Below are positions 1-7,616 of a DNA stretch of 25,564 nt, in pieces. The position numbers and the translations under genes were made by a program. The notes beneath the pieces are model-generated. The model saw nothing but the letters and a program-made list of their open reading frames with translations, did not search any database and was not told the origin of the DNA. The stretch is from assembly GCA_937877515.1 (NCBI GenBank), contig CALFIX010000033.1:1-25564 (forward strand), read 5' to 3'. How positions within the stretch are numbered: the first letter of the stretch is position 1; every line of letters begins with the position of its first letter. Origin of the DNA: an uncultured Treponema sp. (lineage in GTDB: Bacteria; Spirochaetota; Spirochaetia; Treponematales; Treponemataceae).

Positions 1-59
1 CGAACCGCCGACCCTCTGCTTAGAAGGCAGATGCTCTAATCCAGCTGAGCTAAAGTGCC
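1..59 (-). tRNA. tRNA-Arg(TCT), cut by the window edge
   Basis: Read on the minus strand, the acceptor 5' half GGCACTT is followed by T8-A9 and a GCTC D-stem. The anticodon stem TCTGC/GCAGA closes the loop CTTCTAA, so the anticodon is TCT (reads AGA). The T-arm begins (GGTTCG) and the window ends there, so roughly the last 15 bases (T-stem 3' half, acceptor 3' half) are missing. Boundaries on the 5' side are certain to within a base. Confidence 0.93.
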
Positions 60-78
60 AATTCCTAATGGAAAGTAT

Positions 79-105
79 ATTATAATAAAAAACTTTTTTA
101 TGCAA
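79..105 (-). promoter_or_regulatory. Promoter of the tRNA-Arg gene
   Basis: On the minus strand TTGCAT (100-105) lies 15 bases upstream of TATAAT (79-84). Transcription would start near position 72, about 12 bases before the mature tRNA 5' end. The -10 is perfect. The spacer is short, and an overlapping TAATAT two bases downstream gives 17. Confidence 0.5.
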
Positions 106-129
106 GTGCTACCCACAAAATATAAAATT

Positions 130-138
130 TGCTATACT
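130..138 (+). promoter_or_regulatory. Candidate promoter of the suf operon (extended -10)
   Basis: TGCTATACT is an extended -10 element (TGn plus TATACT, 5/6 match). No good -35 lies 17 bases upstream. A start near 145 would give a leader of about 145 bases before sufC. An alternative reading pairs TTGCTA (129-134) with TAAAAT (154-159) at a 19-base spacer. Confidence 0.4.
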
Positions 139-151
139 CTTGATGATTCTC

Positions 152-194
152 AGTAAAATTAGTATATTTTTTTTCAAAGCCTAGTAAATTAGTA
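152..194 (+). repeat. Direct repeat in the suf leader, possible operator
   Basis: AGTAAAATTAGTA (152-164) recurs as AGTAAATTAGTA (183-194), identical except for one missing A. The two copies start 31 bases apart, close to three helical turns. They lie just downstream of the proposed suf promoter, where a repressor such as an Fe-S-sensing regulator could act. Binding by any protein is inference. Confidence 0.35.
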
Positions 195-213
195 GGGTAG
201 AACCGGATTTATT

Positions 214-262
214 ATGGGCAGAGTAATTAAAACCTTCACCGCGGCAAGGTAAGGTTTACCTT
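214..262 (+). promoter_or_regulatory. suf leader: 12-codon ORF and two competing hairpins
   Basis: An ATG at 214 opens a 12-codon frame (MGRVIKTFTAAR) ending in TAA at 250-252. Overlapping it, AAACCTT (230-236) can pair with AAGGTTT (251-257), while AAGGTAA (246-252) can pair perfectly with TTACCTT (256-262) over a 3-base loop. Both stems use bases 251-257, so only one can form at a time. The short frame has no convincing Shine-Dalgarno sequence. The second hairpin is followed by only four T, so it is a weak terminator at best. Confidence 0.3.
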
Positions 263-291
263 TTGTAATTCTTTAGCTTTAGGAGCTTTAT

Positions 292-1134
292 ATGGCAGAA
301 CATCTGCTTTCTATTCAAGACGTTAGTGCAAGTATAGGTGAGAAATCAATTCTTCATAACATAAGCCTGAATATCAATCCTGGCGAAACTCATGTCCTTA
401 TGGGGCCTAATGGTGCAGGAAAAAGTACTCTGGGTTACACGCTCATGGGAAATCCTGACTATAATGTTACCGGTGGAAAAATTATTTTTGACGGCGAAGA
501 CATAACAGATTTTGACACAGATAAGCGTGCAAAGAAGGGAATGTTCCTAAGCTTTCAGGACCCCCTAGAGGTTCCGGGAATTTCTCTGGAGTCTTTTATC
601 AGAAGCAGCATTCAGCAGGTAAGTGCTCAGAAGGTAAAGCTTATTCCGTTTAAGAAGCAGCTTGAAGAGAATATGGATCTTCTTAATATGAATCACAGCT
701 ATGCAGAACGCGACTTAAACGTTGGATTTTCCGGTGGCGAAAAAAAGAAGAGCGAAATTTTACAGCTTTTAATGCTTAAACCAAAAATTGCAATTTTAGA
801 CGAAACAGATTCCGGTCTTGACGTAGATGCTGTACGTACTGTAAGCCGTGGCGTTAAAGAGTATCAGGAAAAAACAGGCGGCTCTCTTTTAATTATTACT
901 CACTCAACAAAAATTTTGGAGAGCCTGAATGTAGACTTTACTCACATAATAGTTAAGGGACGCATCGTTCATTCTGGAGACGGTTCTTTAGTAAAGCAGA
1001 TTAATGAAAAGGGCTTTGACGAGTTTATTCCTCAGGAAGTAAAGGACGCAGAGAGAAGAGAGAAGCTTGCCGCTGCTGCAAAAGCTGCAATGGACGCCGT
1101 TAAGATGAACGTGAGTAACGGAGGACTTGATTAA
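292..1134 (+). CDS. sufC: SufC, Fe-S assembly ATPase
   Basis: Soluble ABC-type ATPase that partners SufB and SufD in the SufBCD scaffold, where ATP hydrolysis drives Fe-S cluster building. The 280-residue protein shows Walker A GPNGAGKST (38-46), Q-loop Gln89, signature FSGGE (146-150) followed by the SufC-typical lysines and S-E, Walker B ending in D170-E171, a GLDVDA D-loop (175-180) and switch His204. There are no membrane segments, as expected for SufC. It is about 30 residues longer than the E. coli protein, mostly in an Ala/Lys-rich C-terminus. The start is fixed by AGGAG at 281-285, six bases before the ATG. First gene of the suf operon; sufB follows after three bases. Confidence 0.96.
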   Translation: MAEHLLSIQDVSASIGEKSILHNISLNINPGETHVLMGPNGAGKSTLGYTLMGNPDYNVTGGKIIFDGEDITDFDTDKRAKKGMFLSFQDPLEVPGISLESFIRSSIQQVSAQKVKLIPFKKQLEENMDLLNMNHSYAERDLNVGFSGGEKKKSEILQLLMLKPKIAILDETDSGLDVDAVRTVSRGVKEYQEKTGGSLLIITHSTKILESLNVDFTHIIVKGRIVHSGDGSLVKQINEKGFDEFIPQEVKDAERREKLAAAAKAAMDAVKMNVSNGGLD

Positions 1135-1137
1135 ATT

Positions 1138-2550
1138 ATGAGTGAAGAAAAAACTCAGGTTACAGATATAGACCGTTCTCTTTATGATTTCCGTTACGAA
1201 GAAAAAGATAAGGATTTTTTTAAGGTCAGAAAAGGTCTGGACGAAAGCATAGTTTTAAGAATTAGCGAAGAAAAAAAAGACCCCGAGTGGATGAAAGATT
1301 TCCGCTTAAAGTGCCTAAAAATTTATAACGAAACAAAAGAGCCCGACTGGGGACCTGATATCCACGACCTTGATATTCAAAAAATCGTAACGTACGTTAA
1401 GCCAAAAACAGAAATGGCTGCAAAGTGGGCAGATGTTCCTCAGGATATAAAGGAAACTTTTGAAAAACTTGGAATTCCAGAGGCAGAGCGGGAAAGCCTT
1501 GCCGGCGTTGGGGCACAGTACGACAGTGAACTTGTTTACCACAATGTTAAAGACGAGGTTGCTGCTCAGGGGGTAATCTACACAGACTTGGAAAGTGCCA
1601 TGCACGGCGAGTATGCGGACATGATAAAAGAGCACTTTATGCGTCTTGTTCCTCCAACAGACCACAAGTTTGCCGCCTTGCACGGAGCAGTCTGGAGTGG
1701 GGGAAGCTTTGTGTATGTTCCAAAAAATGTTCACGTAAAAATTCCCTTGCAGTCATACTTTCGTTTGAATGCTGCGGGGGCAGGGCAGTTTGAGCACACT
1801 CTTATAATTGTTGATGAGGGAGCGGACTTGCACTTTATTGAAGGCTGCTCTGCGCCAAAGTATAACGTTGCAAATTTACACGCAGGCTGCGTTGAGCTTT
1901 TTGTTGCGAAAAATGCTCATCTCAGGTACAGCACCATAGAAAACTGGTCCAAGAATATGTACAACCTTAACACAAAGAGGGCAATTGTTGAGAAAGGCGG
2001 AAAGATGGAATGGGTTTCTGGAAGTTTTGGAAGCCACGTTTCATACCTCTATCCAACGACAATTCTAAAGGGTGAAAAATCTCTCTGTGAATTTACAGGC
2101 ATTACGTTTAGCGGAAAAGGTCAGGACTTAGACACTGGCGCCAAGATGATTCATATTGGAAAAAATACTTCAAGCGTTATAAGCTCAAAAAGTATTTCAA
2201 AGAGCGGCGGAAAAAATACCTACCGTTCTTCCGTTGTTGTAAATAAGAGTGCCACTGGCAGCAAGGTAAGCGTAAACTGCGACAGCCTTATGTTAGACAG
2301 TGAAAGTAATTCTGATACCATTCCTGCAATGAACATTATGACCGACGACTGTGATATAGGGCATGAAGCAAAAATTGGCCGCATTTCCAACAAGGCAATC
2401 TTTTATCTTATGAGTCGCGGTATGAGCGAGGATGAGGCCCGTGCAATGATTGTTTCAGGTTTCGCAAACCCTGTAAGCAAGGAGCTGCCTCTTGAGTATG
2501 CCGTAGAGATGAATAACCTTATTCAGCTTGAAATGAAGGGGACGATGTGA
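1138..2550 (+). CDS. sufB: SufB, Fe-S cluster scaffold protein
   Basis: Core scaffold subunit of SufBCD, on which the cluster is assembled with sulfur from SufS/SufU. The 470-residue length and the C-terminal block are typical of SufB: the VNCDS segment, the HEAKIGRIS stretch and the SRGMSEDEAR...VSGF helix. The N-terminus (YDFRYEEKD, then a GLDESIV segment) also matches the SufB-specific N-terminal region that SufD lacks. GGAGG at 1120-1124 sits 13 bases before the ATG, rather far, so coupling to sufC (three-base gap) probably helps initiation. It overlaps sufD by one base at a TGATG junction. Confidence 0.96.
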   Translation: MSEEKTQVTDIDRSLYDFRYEEKDKDFFKVRKGLDESIVLRISEEKKDPEWMKDFRLKCLKIYNETKEPDWGPDIHDLDIQKIVTYVKPKTEMAAKWADVPQDIKETFEKLGIPEAERESLAGVGAQYDSELVYHNVKDEVAAQGVIYTDLESAMHGEYADMIKEHFMRLVPPTDHKFAALHGAVWSGGSFVYVPKNVHVKIPLQSYFRLNAAGAGQFEHTLIIVDEGADLHFIEGCSAPKYNVANLHAGCVELFVAKNAHLRYSTIENWSKNMYNLNTKRAIVEKGGKMEWVSGSFGSHVSYLYPTTILKGEKSLCEFTGITFSGKGQDLDTGAKMIHIGKNTSSVISSKSISKSGGKNTYRSSVVVNKSATGSKVSVNCDSLMLDSESNSDTIPAMNIMTDDCDIGHEAKIGRISNKAIFYLMSRGMSEDEARAMIVSGFANPVSKELPLEYAVEMNNLIQLEMKGTM

Positions 2551-3650
2551 TGGAAGCTTTAAGCAAAATAAAAACAGAAGTAAATCAGTTTCCCCGTTTG
2601 ACATGGCATCATTTGCACATAAATCATGGTGAACTGGATGTGCCTTTAAGCGGACAGTGTTCTTTAAAAGTGGAACCTTCTGAAATGACTGCTTCCGGCA
2701 TGGAATATTCCCTAAAACCACTCTCTGAAAGCTTTGGAAGAGAGCTTAAGCTTGTAAGCCAGTTAGGACGCGAAGCAGATTCAGCCTTAGACGCTTTTGT
2801 AGAAGAAGAAAAAATCTTAGTTGATGAGTTTACGGTTAAAGAAAATTCTGTGCCCGATACAGTAAAAATAAATCTCTTACCGGAAGAAAATGAGGGCAGC
2901 ATTCGTGACGTTGTTCTTCATGCAGAGAGTAATTCTAAAGGAACCTTTATCTTTACGGTAGAAAAAGCTGTGGGAAAAGGCTCTTTAGGTTTAAGACTCA
3001 GAGTGTTCGCAGAAGAAAATGCAGAAGTTCACGTTGTTTTAGTAAACCTTCTTTCAAAAGACTTTACCTTCTTTGAAGGCATTTCTTCTTTTGTTTTAGA
3101 CAATGCTCACGTAAAGGTTACGGAAGTTCATCTTGGCGGAAAAAATGTTTTTTCAGGCGTCCGTCATACACTGGCAGGTTTTAGGGCAAAAAACTCTGGC
3201 GAAACTGCTTATGTTATGGGCGAAAATCAAGAGCTTGACGTTAACTATGTAACGCATCAGATTGCAAAAGAAACGGAAAGTTCCTTTGTTACAGAGGGCG
3301 TTCTTTCCGGAAATGCAAAAAAAGTCTGGCGGGGTACAATAGACTTTGTAAAGGGATGCTCGGAAAGCAAGGGCAATGAAAACGAAAATGTCCTGCTTTT
3401 AACCCCAGAAGTTACAAATAAAAGTCTTCCAGTCATCTTGTGCGACGAAGAATCTGTAGAAGGAAGTCACGGTACAAGCATAGGTAAGCTTGGTAAAGAA
3501 GTGTTATTCTATCTTCAAAGTCGTGGTGTAACTAAAGAAGATGCAGAGCGTCTTATGGTAAGTGCAAAAGTAAACTCTGTCTGCCGTAATATAAATGATA
3601 AAGAGACTGTAAAGAAAATTCAAAACTTTTTAGGTGGAGAAGAAGAATGA
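2550..3650 (+). CDS. sufD: SufD, Fe-S scaffold partner of SufB
   Basis: Paralogue of SufB that completes the SufB-SufC2-SufD complex and is needed for iron acquisition by the scaffold. The frame also has a GTG at 2547. I prefer the ATG at 2550, which overlaps the sufB stop as TGATG and has GAAGGGG (2535-2541) eight bases upstream, giving 366 residues. The C-terminal half carries the SufB/SufD beta-helix core and the conserved tail with EGSHGTSIGKLG and the SRGVTKEDAERLM helix, here without the SufB-type extension. The N-terminal 120 residues are divergent, as is usual for SufD. It overlaps sufS by ATGA. Confidence 0.92.
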   Translation: MEALSKIKTEVNQFPRLTWHHLHINHGELDVPLSGQCSLKVEPSEMTASGMEYSLKPLSESFGRELKLVSQLGREADSALDAFVEEEKILVDEFTVKENSVPDTVKINLLPEENEGSIRDVVLHAESNSKGTFIFTVEKAVGKGSLGLRLRVFAEENAEVHVVLVNLLSKDFTFFEGISSFVLDNAHVKVTEVHLGGKNVFSGVRHTLAGFRAKNSGETAYVMGENQELDVNYVTHQIAKETESSFVTEGVLSGNAKKVWRGTIDFVKGCSESKGNENENVLLLTPEVTNKSLPVILCDEESVEGSHGTSIGKLGKEVLFYLQSRGVTKEDAERLMVSAKVNSVCRNINDKETVKKIQNFLGGEEE

Positions 3651-4894
3651 GTTTTAACGCAAAAGAAATACGAAAAGATTTTCCTCTTTTTTCTTCAAAG
3701 GAAAATGAAGGCTTGATTTACTTTGATAATGCCGCCACAACACAGCGTCCTGTTTGTGTTACTGAAGCAATAAAAAACTTTTACGAAAAAGATAATGCAA
3801 ATCCTCTTCGAGGCCTTTACGGTTTAAGCGTCAGGGCAACGGACGACTATGAAAATGCACGCGTAACAGTTTCTAAGTTTATTGGAGCAGATGATAGTTC
3901 AGAAATTATCTTTACCCGAAATGCTTCAGAAAGCCTGAATCTTGTAGCCTTTACATGGGCAATGGCTAATGTAAACGAAGGTGATGAAGTTGTAGTTACT
4001 GCAATGGAGCACCACTCAAATTTTCTTCCCTGGAAAATGGTTTGTGATGAAAAGAAAGCAAAATGTGTTTTCCTTGAGTGTGGGGAGGATGGTGTTATTC
4101 AAGAATCTGAATGGCAAGAAAAAATAAATGAAAGGACAAAGCTTGTTGCCTTTACACATGTAAGTAATGTTTTTGGAATTACAAATCCTGTAAAAGAAAT
4201 TGCTTCTTATGCTCACAAGGTTGGTAATGCCGGAAAAGGTGCTGTAGTGGTCGTAGATGGCGCACAGAGTACTCCTCATATAAAAGTTAATGTAAAAGAC
4301 CTTGACGCAGATTTTTTTGCGTTTAGCGGACATAAGCTCTGTGCTCCTATGGGTATTGGAGTTCTTTACGGTAAAAAGAAGCTTTTGGAAAAGATGCCTC
4401 CGTTTTTACGTGGCGGTGAAATGATTGAATACGTTACACGCGGCATTGTAACTTACGCAGAAGTTCCTCATAAGTTTGAAGCAGGAACAGTAAATGCAAG
4501 CGGGGCAGTGGGCTTAGAGGCTGCCATTAAATACATTCAGAATATCGGCTTAGAAAATATTGAGGAAAATGACAATCACCTTGCAAGCCTTTTGATAAGC
4601 GAGATGAAAGAGATTCCCCATCTTCACATAATTGGAAACTCTGACCCAGCACGGCACTCTGGCATTGTAACATTTACTTTAGATGATGTTCACCCGCATG
4701 ACATTGCAAGTATTTTAGATTCTGAAAAAATTGCAATCAGGGCAGGTCACCACTGTGCTCAGCCTTTAATGCAAAAACTTGGTGTTGGAAGTACCGCACG
4801 AGCTAGCGTGTATTTTTACAACACAGAAGATGAAGTTCACCAGTTTACAGAAAAACTTTCTAAAGTAAGAAGCTGGGCTGGCTTAAAGAACTAG
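3647..4894 (+). CDS. sufS: SufS, group II cysteine desulfurase
   Basis: PLP enzyme that converts cysteine to alanine and leaves a persulfide that is passed to SufU. The 415 residues contain the His pair at 122-123 (MEHHSN), the PLP-anchoring D204-G-A-Q207, the Schiff-base lysine K230 in SGHK, and the active cysteine C370 in RAGHHCAQP, followed by the short group II loop and GSTARAS. The ATG overlaps the sufD stop (ATGA), with GGTGGAG seven bases upstream. The length is that of a full SufS. Next comes an unrelated secreted protein, then sufU, so the usual adjacency of sufS and sufU is interrupted. Confidence 0.96.
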   Translation: MSFNAKEIRKDFPLFSSKENEGLIYFDNAATTQRPVCVTEAIKNFYEKDNANPLRGLYGLSVRATDDYENARVTVSKFIGADDSSEIIFTRNASESLNLVAFTWAMANVNEGDEVVVTAMEHHSNFLPWKMVCDEKKAKCVFLECGEDGVIQESEWQEKINERTKLVAFTHVSNVFGITNPVKEIASYAHKVGNAGKGAVVVVDGAQSTPHIKVNVKDLDADFFAFSGHKLCAPMGIGVLYGKKKLLEKMPPFLRGGEMIEYVTRGIVTYAEVPHKFEAGTVNASGAVGLEAAIKYIQNIGLENIEENDNHLASLLISEMKEIPHLHIIGNSDPARHSGIVTFTLDDVHPHDIASILDSEKIAIRAGHHCAQPLMQKLGVGSTARASVYFYNTEDEVHQFTEKLSKVRSWAGLKN

Positions 4895-4898
4895 AAAA

Positions 4899-5570
4899 AT
4901 GAAAAAAAAGTTTTTGATATTTACCCTGTTTCTTCTTGTTCTAACAGGTGTTTTTGCTGATGATTTTACGCTTACCGGGGTAAAAGACTCTTACGTGGGT
5001 GTTTACATTCCTGTTGATATAGAAAATCAGATTAAGAGTACAAAACTTCTTTATTCATCATTTAGATTAGGATATCCCTTACATCACGATATGCTTTTTT
5101 TAGGTAAGACAAAATGTTATTCAGATGTACATTTTCATGATGGATATGCCATAACGGCAAAGAATTTTAAGAATTTTCGATTTGTTCAAAATGAAAACGG
5201 ATTTTTTTGCATTGACCAAAATGGAAATTCTTACAAAAAGATTTCTAGTAACCTTAATGAAAGGGGGTATGGTTATGCGCCCTATATGGATTATGTCTTG
5301 AATTTAATATTTGATTCTTATGCAGAAAAAGATAAAATGAATATTAAAGATGGAACCTTTTCTTTGGATGGTACGCTTTATAATCTACTTCCTGACGGAA
5401 CGTTTTTGGATAATAGAGATGTTTCTGTTTGGTTAAAATCTGAAGATGGTATTTATGCTCTTAAGAAGAATGGTAAAAATGGAGAGCTTTATAAAGGGTA
5501 TAAAGATGAAGATGAAATGTTTTATCTTTATGGAGATGAAAAACTAAAAGAGTTTCCGTCTATGTTTTAA
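4899..5570 (+). CDS. Unrecognised secreted protein inside the suf operon
   Basis: I do not recognise this 223-residue protein. Residues 1-20 form a clear signal peptide (MKKK, then a hydrophobic run ending VFA) with likely cleavage before D21-D22, and no lipobox cysteine, so the product should be periplasmic. The mature part is rich in aromatic residues and glycine, with short beta-like segments (VGVYIP, FHDGYAI, the DGTFSLDGTLYNLLPDGTFLD region), and no catalytic motif was recognised. It starts four bases after sufS and ends 25 bases before sufU, so it should be co-transcribed, yet it has no obvious Shine-Dalgarno sequence. It looks more A+T-rich than its neighbours, consistent with a later insertion into the operon. 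Confidence 0.85.
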   Translation: MKKKFLIFTLFLLVLTGVFADDFTLTGVKDSYVGVYIPVDIENQIKSTKLLYSSFRLGYPLHHDMLFLGKTKCYSDVHFHDGYAITAKNFKNFRFVQNENGFFCIDQNGNSYKKISSNLNERGYGYAPYMDYVLNLIFDSYAEKDKMNIKDGTFSLDGTLYNLLPDGTFLDNRDVSVWLKSEDGIYALKKNGKNGELYKGYKDEDEMFYLYGDEKLKEFPSMF

Positions 5571-5595
5571 ACTAAAAAATTAAGAGGTCAGTACA

Positions 5596-6066
5596 ATGGA
5601 TTTAAAATCTTTATATCAGGAAATTTTAAACGAGCACAACCTAACCCCAGCCCACAAAGGCGTTATGGAAAATCCGACTTTTACTTTGCATGGAGTGAAC
5701 CCAAGTTGTGGAGATAATATTTACCTTCAGCTTAAGGTTGATGAAAACGGAATAATCAGCGAGGGAAGTTTTAACGGTTCAGGTTGTGCCGTAAGCCAGG
5801 CAAGCGTTGACATGATGCTTGATGATGTAATTGGAAAGAGCAAGGAAGAAGCTCTACGTTTAGCACAGCTTTTTATGGACATGATTCAGGGAAAAGTTAC
5901 GGACGACGAAAAACTAGAAGAGTTAGATGAGGCTGCTGCATTAAAAAATATTAGTTTTATGCCTGCCCGTGTTAAGTGTGCTGTTTTAGGCTGGCATACA
6001 ATGCAGGAAATGCTTACTTCCGGAAAAACAGAAGGTGAGGGAATTTCCTCTCACTGTGATTTATAA
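5596..6066 (+). CDS. sufU: SufU, zinc-dependent sulfur acceptor/carrier
   Basis: Accepts persulfide sulfur from SufS and passes it to SufBCD. The four zinc ligands of the IscU/SufU fold are visible: C38 and D40 in NPSCGD, C64 in GSGCAVS and C128 in RVKCAVLGW. The distance between C64 and C128 includes the extra segment that separates SufU from IscU, and the IscU LPPVK motif is absent. 156 residues is a normal SufU length. AGAGGT (5583-5588) lies seven bases before the ATG. Last gene of the operon; the terminator is at 6222. Confidence 0.95.
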   Translation: MDLKSLYQEILNEHNLTPAHKGVMENPTFTLHGVNPSCGDNIYLQLKVDENGIISEGSFNGSGCAVSQASVDMMLDDVIGKSKEEALRLAQLFMDMIQGKVTDDEKLEELDEAAALKNISFMPARVKCAVLGWHTMQEMLTSGKTEGEGISSHCDL

Positions 6067-6073
6067 AAAAGAC

Positions 6074-6155
6074 CTACGCCCGTTACGAAGTAGCGGAACG
6101 CATTGTTGCGGTGCGAAGCAGTGCGGAGTACCAAAGCCGCGAAAAGCGGGGTGCT
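6074..6155. repeat. GC-rich intergenic block, probable dispersed repeat
   Basis: These 82 bases are about 61% G+C by direct count (50/82), against roughly 36-38% around them. They consist of recurring short words (TGCGAAGCA, GTGCGG, GCGGAACGCA) and small inverted repeats such as CGCA-ttgt-TGCG and CCGC-gaaaa-GCGG. Neither strand reads as an extended protein. The block lies in the sufU 3' untranslated region. Composition and position are those of a dispersed intergenic repeat, but no second copy lies in this window. Confidence 0.4.
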
Positions 6156-6221
6156 TAAATAGATAAATGTTTAATGAATAAAATAAATCTAGCGGACTTA
6201 AAAAGTTTCGTTCATAAAAAA

Positions 6222-6255
6222 AACCGCCTCCTTAATCGGAAGCGGTTCTTTTTTT
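6222..6255. terminator. Bidirectional terminator between sufU and hup
   Basis: Stem AACCGC/GCGGTT continues past one C-A mismatch into TCC/GGA around the loop TTAATC. On the right is a run of Ts interrupted by one C (6246-6258). On the left is a run of eight As, which reads as Ts on the other strand. It can end both the suf operon (+) and hup (-). Confidence 0.88.
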
Positions 6256-6268
6256 TTTGCAAACAGAA

Positions 6269-6547
6269 TTACTTCTTGTTTACGCGATCTTTAAGAGCCT
6301 GACCTGCCTTAAATTTAGGAGCCTTAGATGCAGGAATCTTAATTTCTTCACCTGTCTGAGGATTGCGGCCTACGCGAGCTGCACGCTTACCAACTTCAAA
6401 AGTACCAAAACCAATGAGCTGTACTGTGTGGCCCTTAGAAAGTTCTTTAGAAACTGTTTCTACAAATGCTTTTACTGCATTTTCTGAATCTTTTTTTGTA
6501 AGACCAGTTTCTTTTGCGATTGCGTCAACCAATTCTGACTTGTTCAT
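6269..6547 (-). CDS. hup: HU-family DNA-binding protein
   Basis: Small basic nucleoid protein that bends and compacts DNA as a dimer. The 92 residues begin MNKSELVDAIA, typical of HU. They contain the central GFGTFEV strand and the beta-arm with the R-N-P-x-T-G-E motif (GRNPQTGEEI), followed by the P-x-F-K-A-G-x-x-L-K helix. GGAG on the minus strand (6558-6561) lies ten bases before the ATG. It is a monocistronic gene facing sufU. HU versus IHF cannot be settled from motifs alone, but the sequence is HU-like throughout. Confidence 0.95.
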   Translation of the reverse strand: MNKSELVDAIAKETGLTKKDSENAVKAFVETVSKELSKGHTVQLIGFGTFEVGKRAARVGRNPQTGEEIKIPASKAPKFKAGQALKDRVNKK

Positions 6548-6611
6548 AACTAGTTTTCTCCACTATAGATTATTTTTTTGACCCACCCGATAAGGAGAAT
6601 CTTTAATTAAA

Positions 6612-6617
6612 ATTATA
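6612..6617 (-). promoter_or_regulatory. Candidate -10 of the hup promoter
   Basis: On the minus strand a perfect TATAAT lies about 65 bases upstream of the hup ATG. The -35 region at the expected spacing is not a good match. The implied leader is about 55-60 bases. Confidence 0.4.
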
Positions 6618-6698
6618 TACGCAAAGTCATATAATTTCTAGTATAAACTTTAAAAAAATAAATTTTTTGAAAAAAATCGAAAAATTTATTAAAACCTG

Positions 6699-6727
6699 TT
6701 GACACACTTTTTGATTAGTGGTATATT
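6699..6727 (+). promoter_or_regulatory. Promoter of the tRNA-Val/tRNA-Pro operon
   Basis: Perfect TTGACA (6699-6704), a 17-base spacer and TATATT (6722-6727). The predicted start near 6734 lies about 16 bases before tRNA-Val. It is among the strongest promoter matches in the window, as expected for a stable RNA. Confidence 0.85.
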
Positions 6728-6749
6728 CCAATCACTGTTAAATCAGTTC

Positions 6750-6823
6750 GGACGATTAGCTCAGCTGGTACGAGCGTCTGGTTTACACCCAGAATGTCGG
6801 CGGTTCGATCCCGTCATCGTCCA
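6750..6823 (+). tRNA. tRNA-Val(TAC)
   Basis: The full cloverleaf is visible: acceptor GGACGAT/ATCGTCC, T8-A9, D-stem GCTC/GAGC, anticodon stem TCTGG/CCAGA around TTTACAC (anticodon TAC) and T-arm GGTTCGATCC. The discriminator is A6823, and CCA is not encoded (TCT follows). Confidence 0.96.
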
Positions 6824-6834
6824 TCTTTTTTTTA

Positions 6835-6907
<73 letters not shown>

Positions 6908-6916
6908 CTAGCAAAG

Positions 6917-6942
6917 CTTACTCTGATTGAGTAAGTTTTTTT
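6917..6942 (+). terminator. Terminator of the tRNA operon
   Basis: Perfect 7-bp stem CTTACTC/GAGTAAG with a TGATT loop, followed by seven Ts. It is ten bases past tRNA-Pro. Confidence 0.85.
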
Positions 6943-6980
6943 ATTTTAAACTAGCTGCTTTTTTTTGTTTTGCGATCGTT

Positions 6981-7610
6981 TTATTCTCTTGCGTAAAGGT
7001 ATATTTCCCACTTTATGTCTGGTTCATCTTTGATTTTCATTTCTGATGCTGCAATTTTTTTTAGCCCCATTGTATCGTAAAATTTAAAATTACATTCCGT
7101 GTCTGTGTTTAAAAAATAAGTTTTCTTTTTATGCGATGCTAAATTTTTTTCTGCAGAAAGGAGCAGGGCCTTACCAAGTCCCAGACCTCTTGAGTCTTCA
7201 GAAAGGGCAATGAGGCGAAGTTCTGCATCATAGGAACCGTTCAGGTATTTTTCCTGGCGTAATGTTTCTTTATGGAACATTTTCCAGCCATGTATGTAAG
7301 ACCAGTTTTCTTTTATGAGTGCAAAAGGTATAAAATAAATCAGAGCCTTTAGTTTATATTTTAGTTTTTTTAAATTTTCCTTTTGTGTTTTTGTTTTAAA
7401 CTCTTCCATGCAAACAATACCGCAAGCTTTATTTTCTTTTTCTGCGACTGCAACAAATGTTGAATGGGAAAGATGATTGTATAGATATGCGTATCCGAAG
7501 TTTTTTGAAATTCTGTTTTTCTTTAGGCTGTTTATACCCCACGTTCTGTTTAACAGTTCTGCAAGGTGGGGTATGTCTTTTTTATGCAAGTCTCTGATTT
7601 GTACGTTCAT
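6981..7610 (-). CDS. GNAT-family N-acetyltransferase
   Basis: Predicted cytosolic acetyl-CoA-dependent acyltransferase of unknown substrate. The 209 residues carry the acetyl-CoA pyrophosphate loop R-G-L-G-L-G-K-A (141-148, matching the R/Q-x-x-G-x-G/A motif), preceded by the beta-strand LRLIALSED and followed by the C-terminal FYDTMGLKK motif (177-185). The middle insert (about 75-120) is lysine-rich with a hydrophobic stretch, and may define acceptor specificity. It starts six bases after the stop of the CydC-like gene, with only a weak ribosome site, so it is the last gene of that operon. Peptide, amine or antibiotic substrates are all possible. Confidence 0.85.
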   Translation of the reverse strand: MNVQIRDLHKKDIPHLAELLNRTWGINSLKKNRISKNFGYAYLYNHLSHSTFVAVAEKENKACGIVCMEEFKTKTQKENLKKLKYKLKALIYFIPFALIKENWSYIHGWKMFHKETLRQEKYLNGSYDAELRLIALSEDSRGLGLGKALLLSAEKNLASHKKKTYFLNTDTECNFKFYDTMGLKKIAASEMKIKDEPDIKWEIYLYARE

Positions 7611-7616
7611 ATAAAA

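Noticed and set aside
1315..1734. 139-residue minus-strand ORF inside sufB
   Set aside because: Cysteine- and histidine-rich shadow of a well-supported gene with no ribosome site or family resemblance.
6257..6581. Plus-strand ORFs opposite hup
   Set aside because: They are complementary shadows of the clear HU gene and begin in its terminator.
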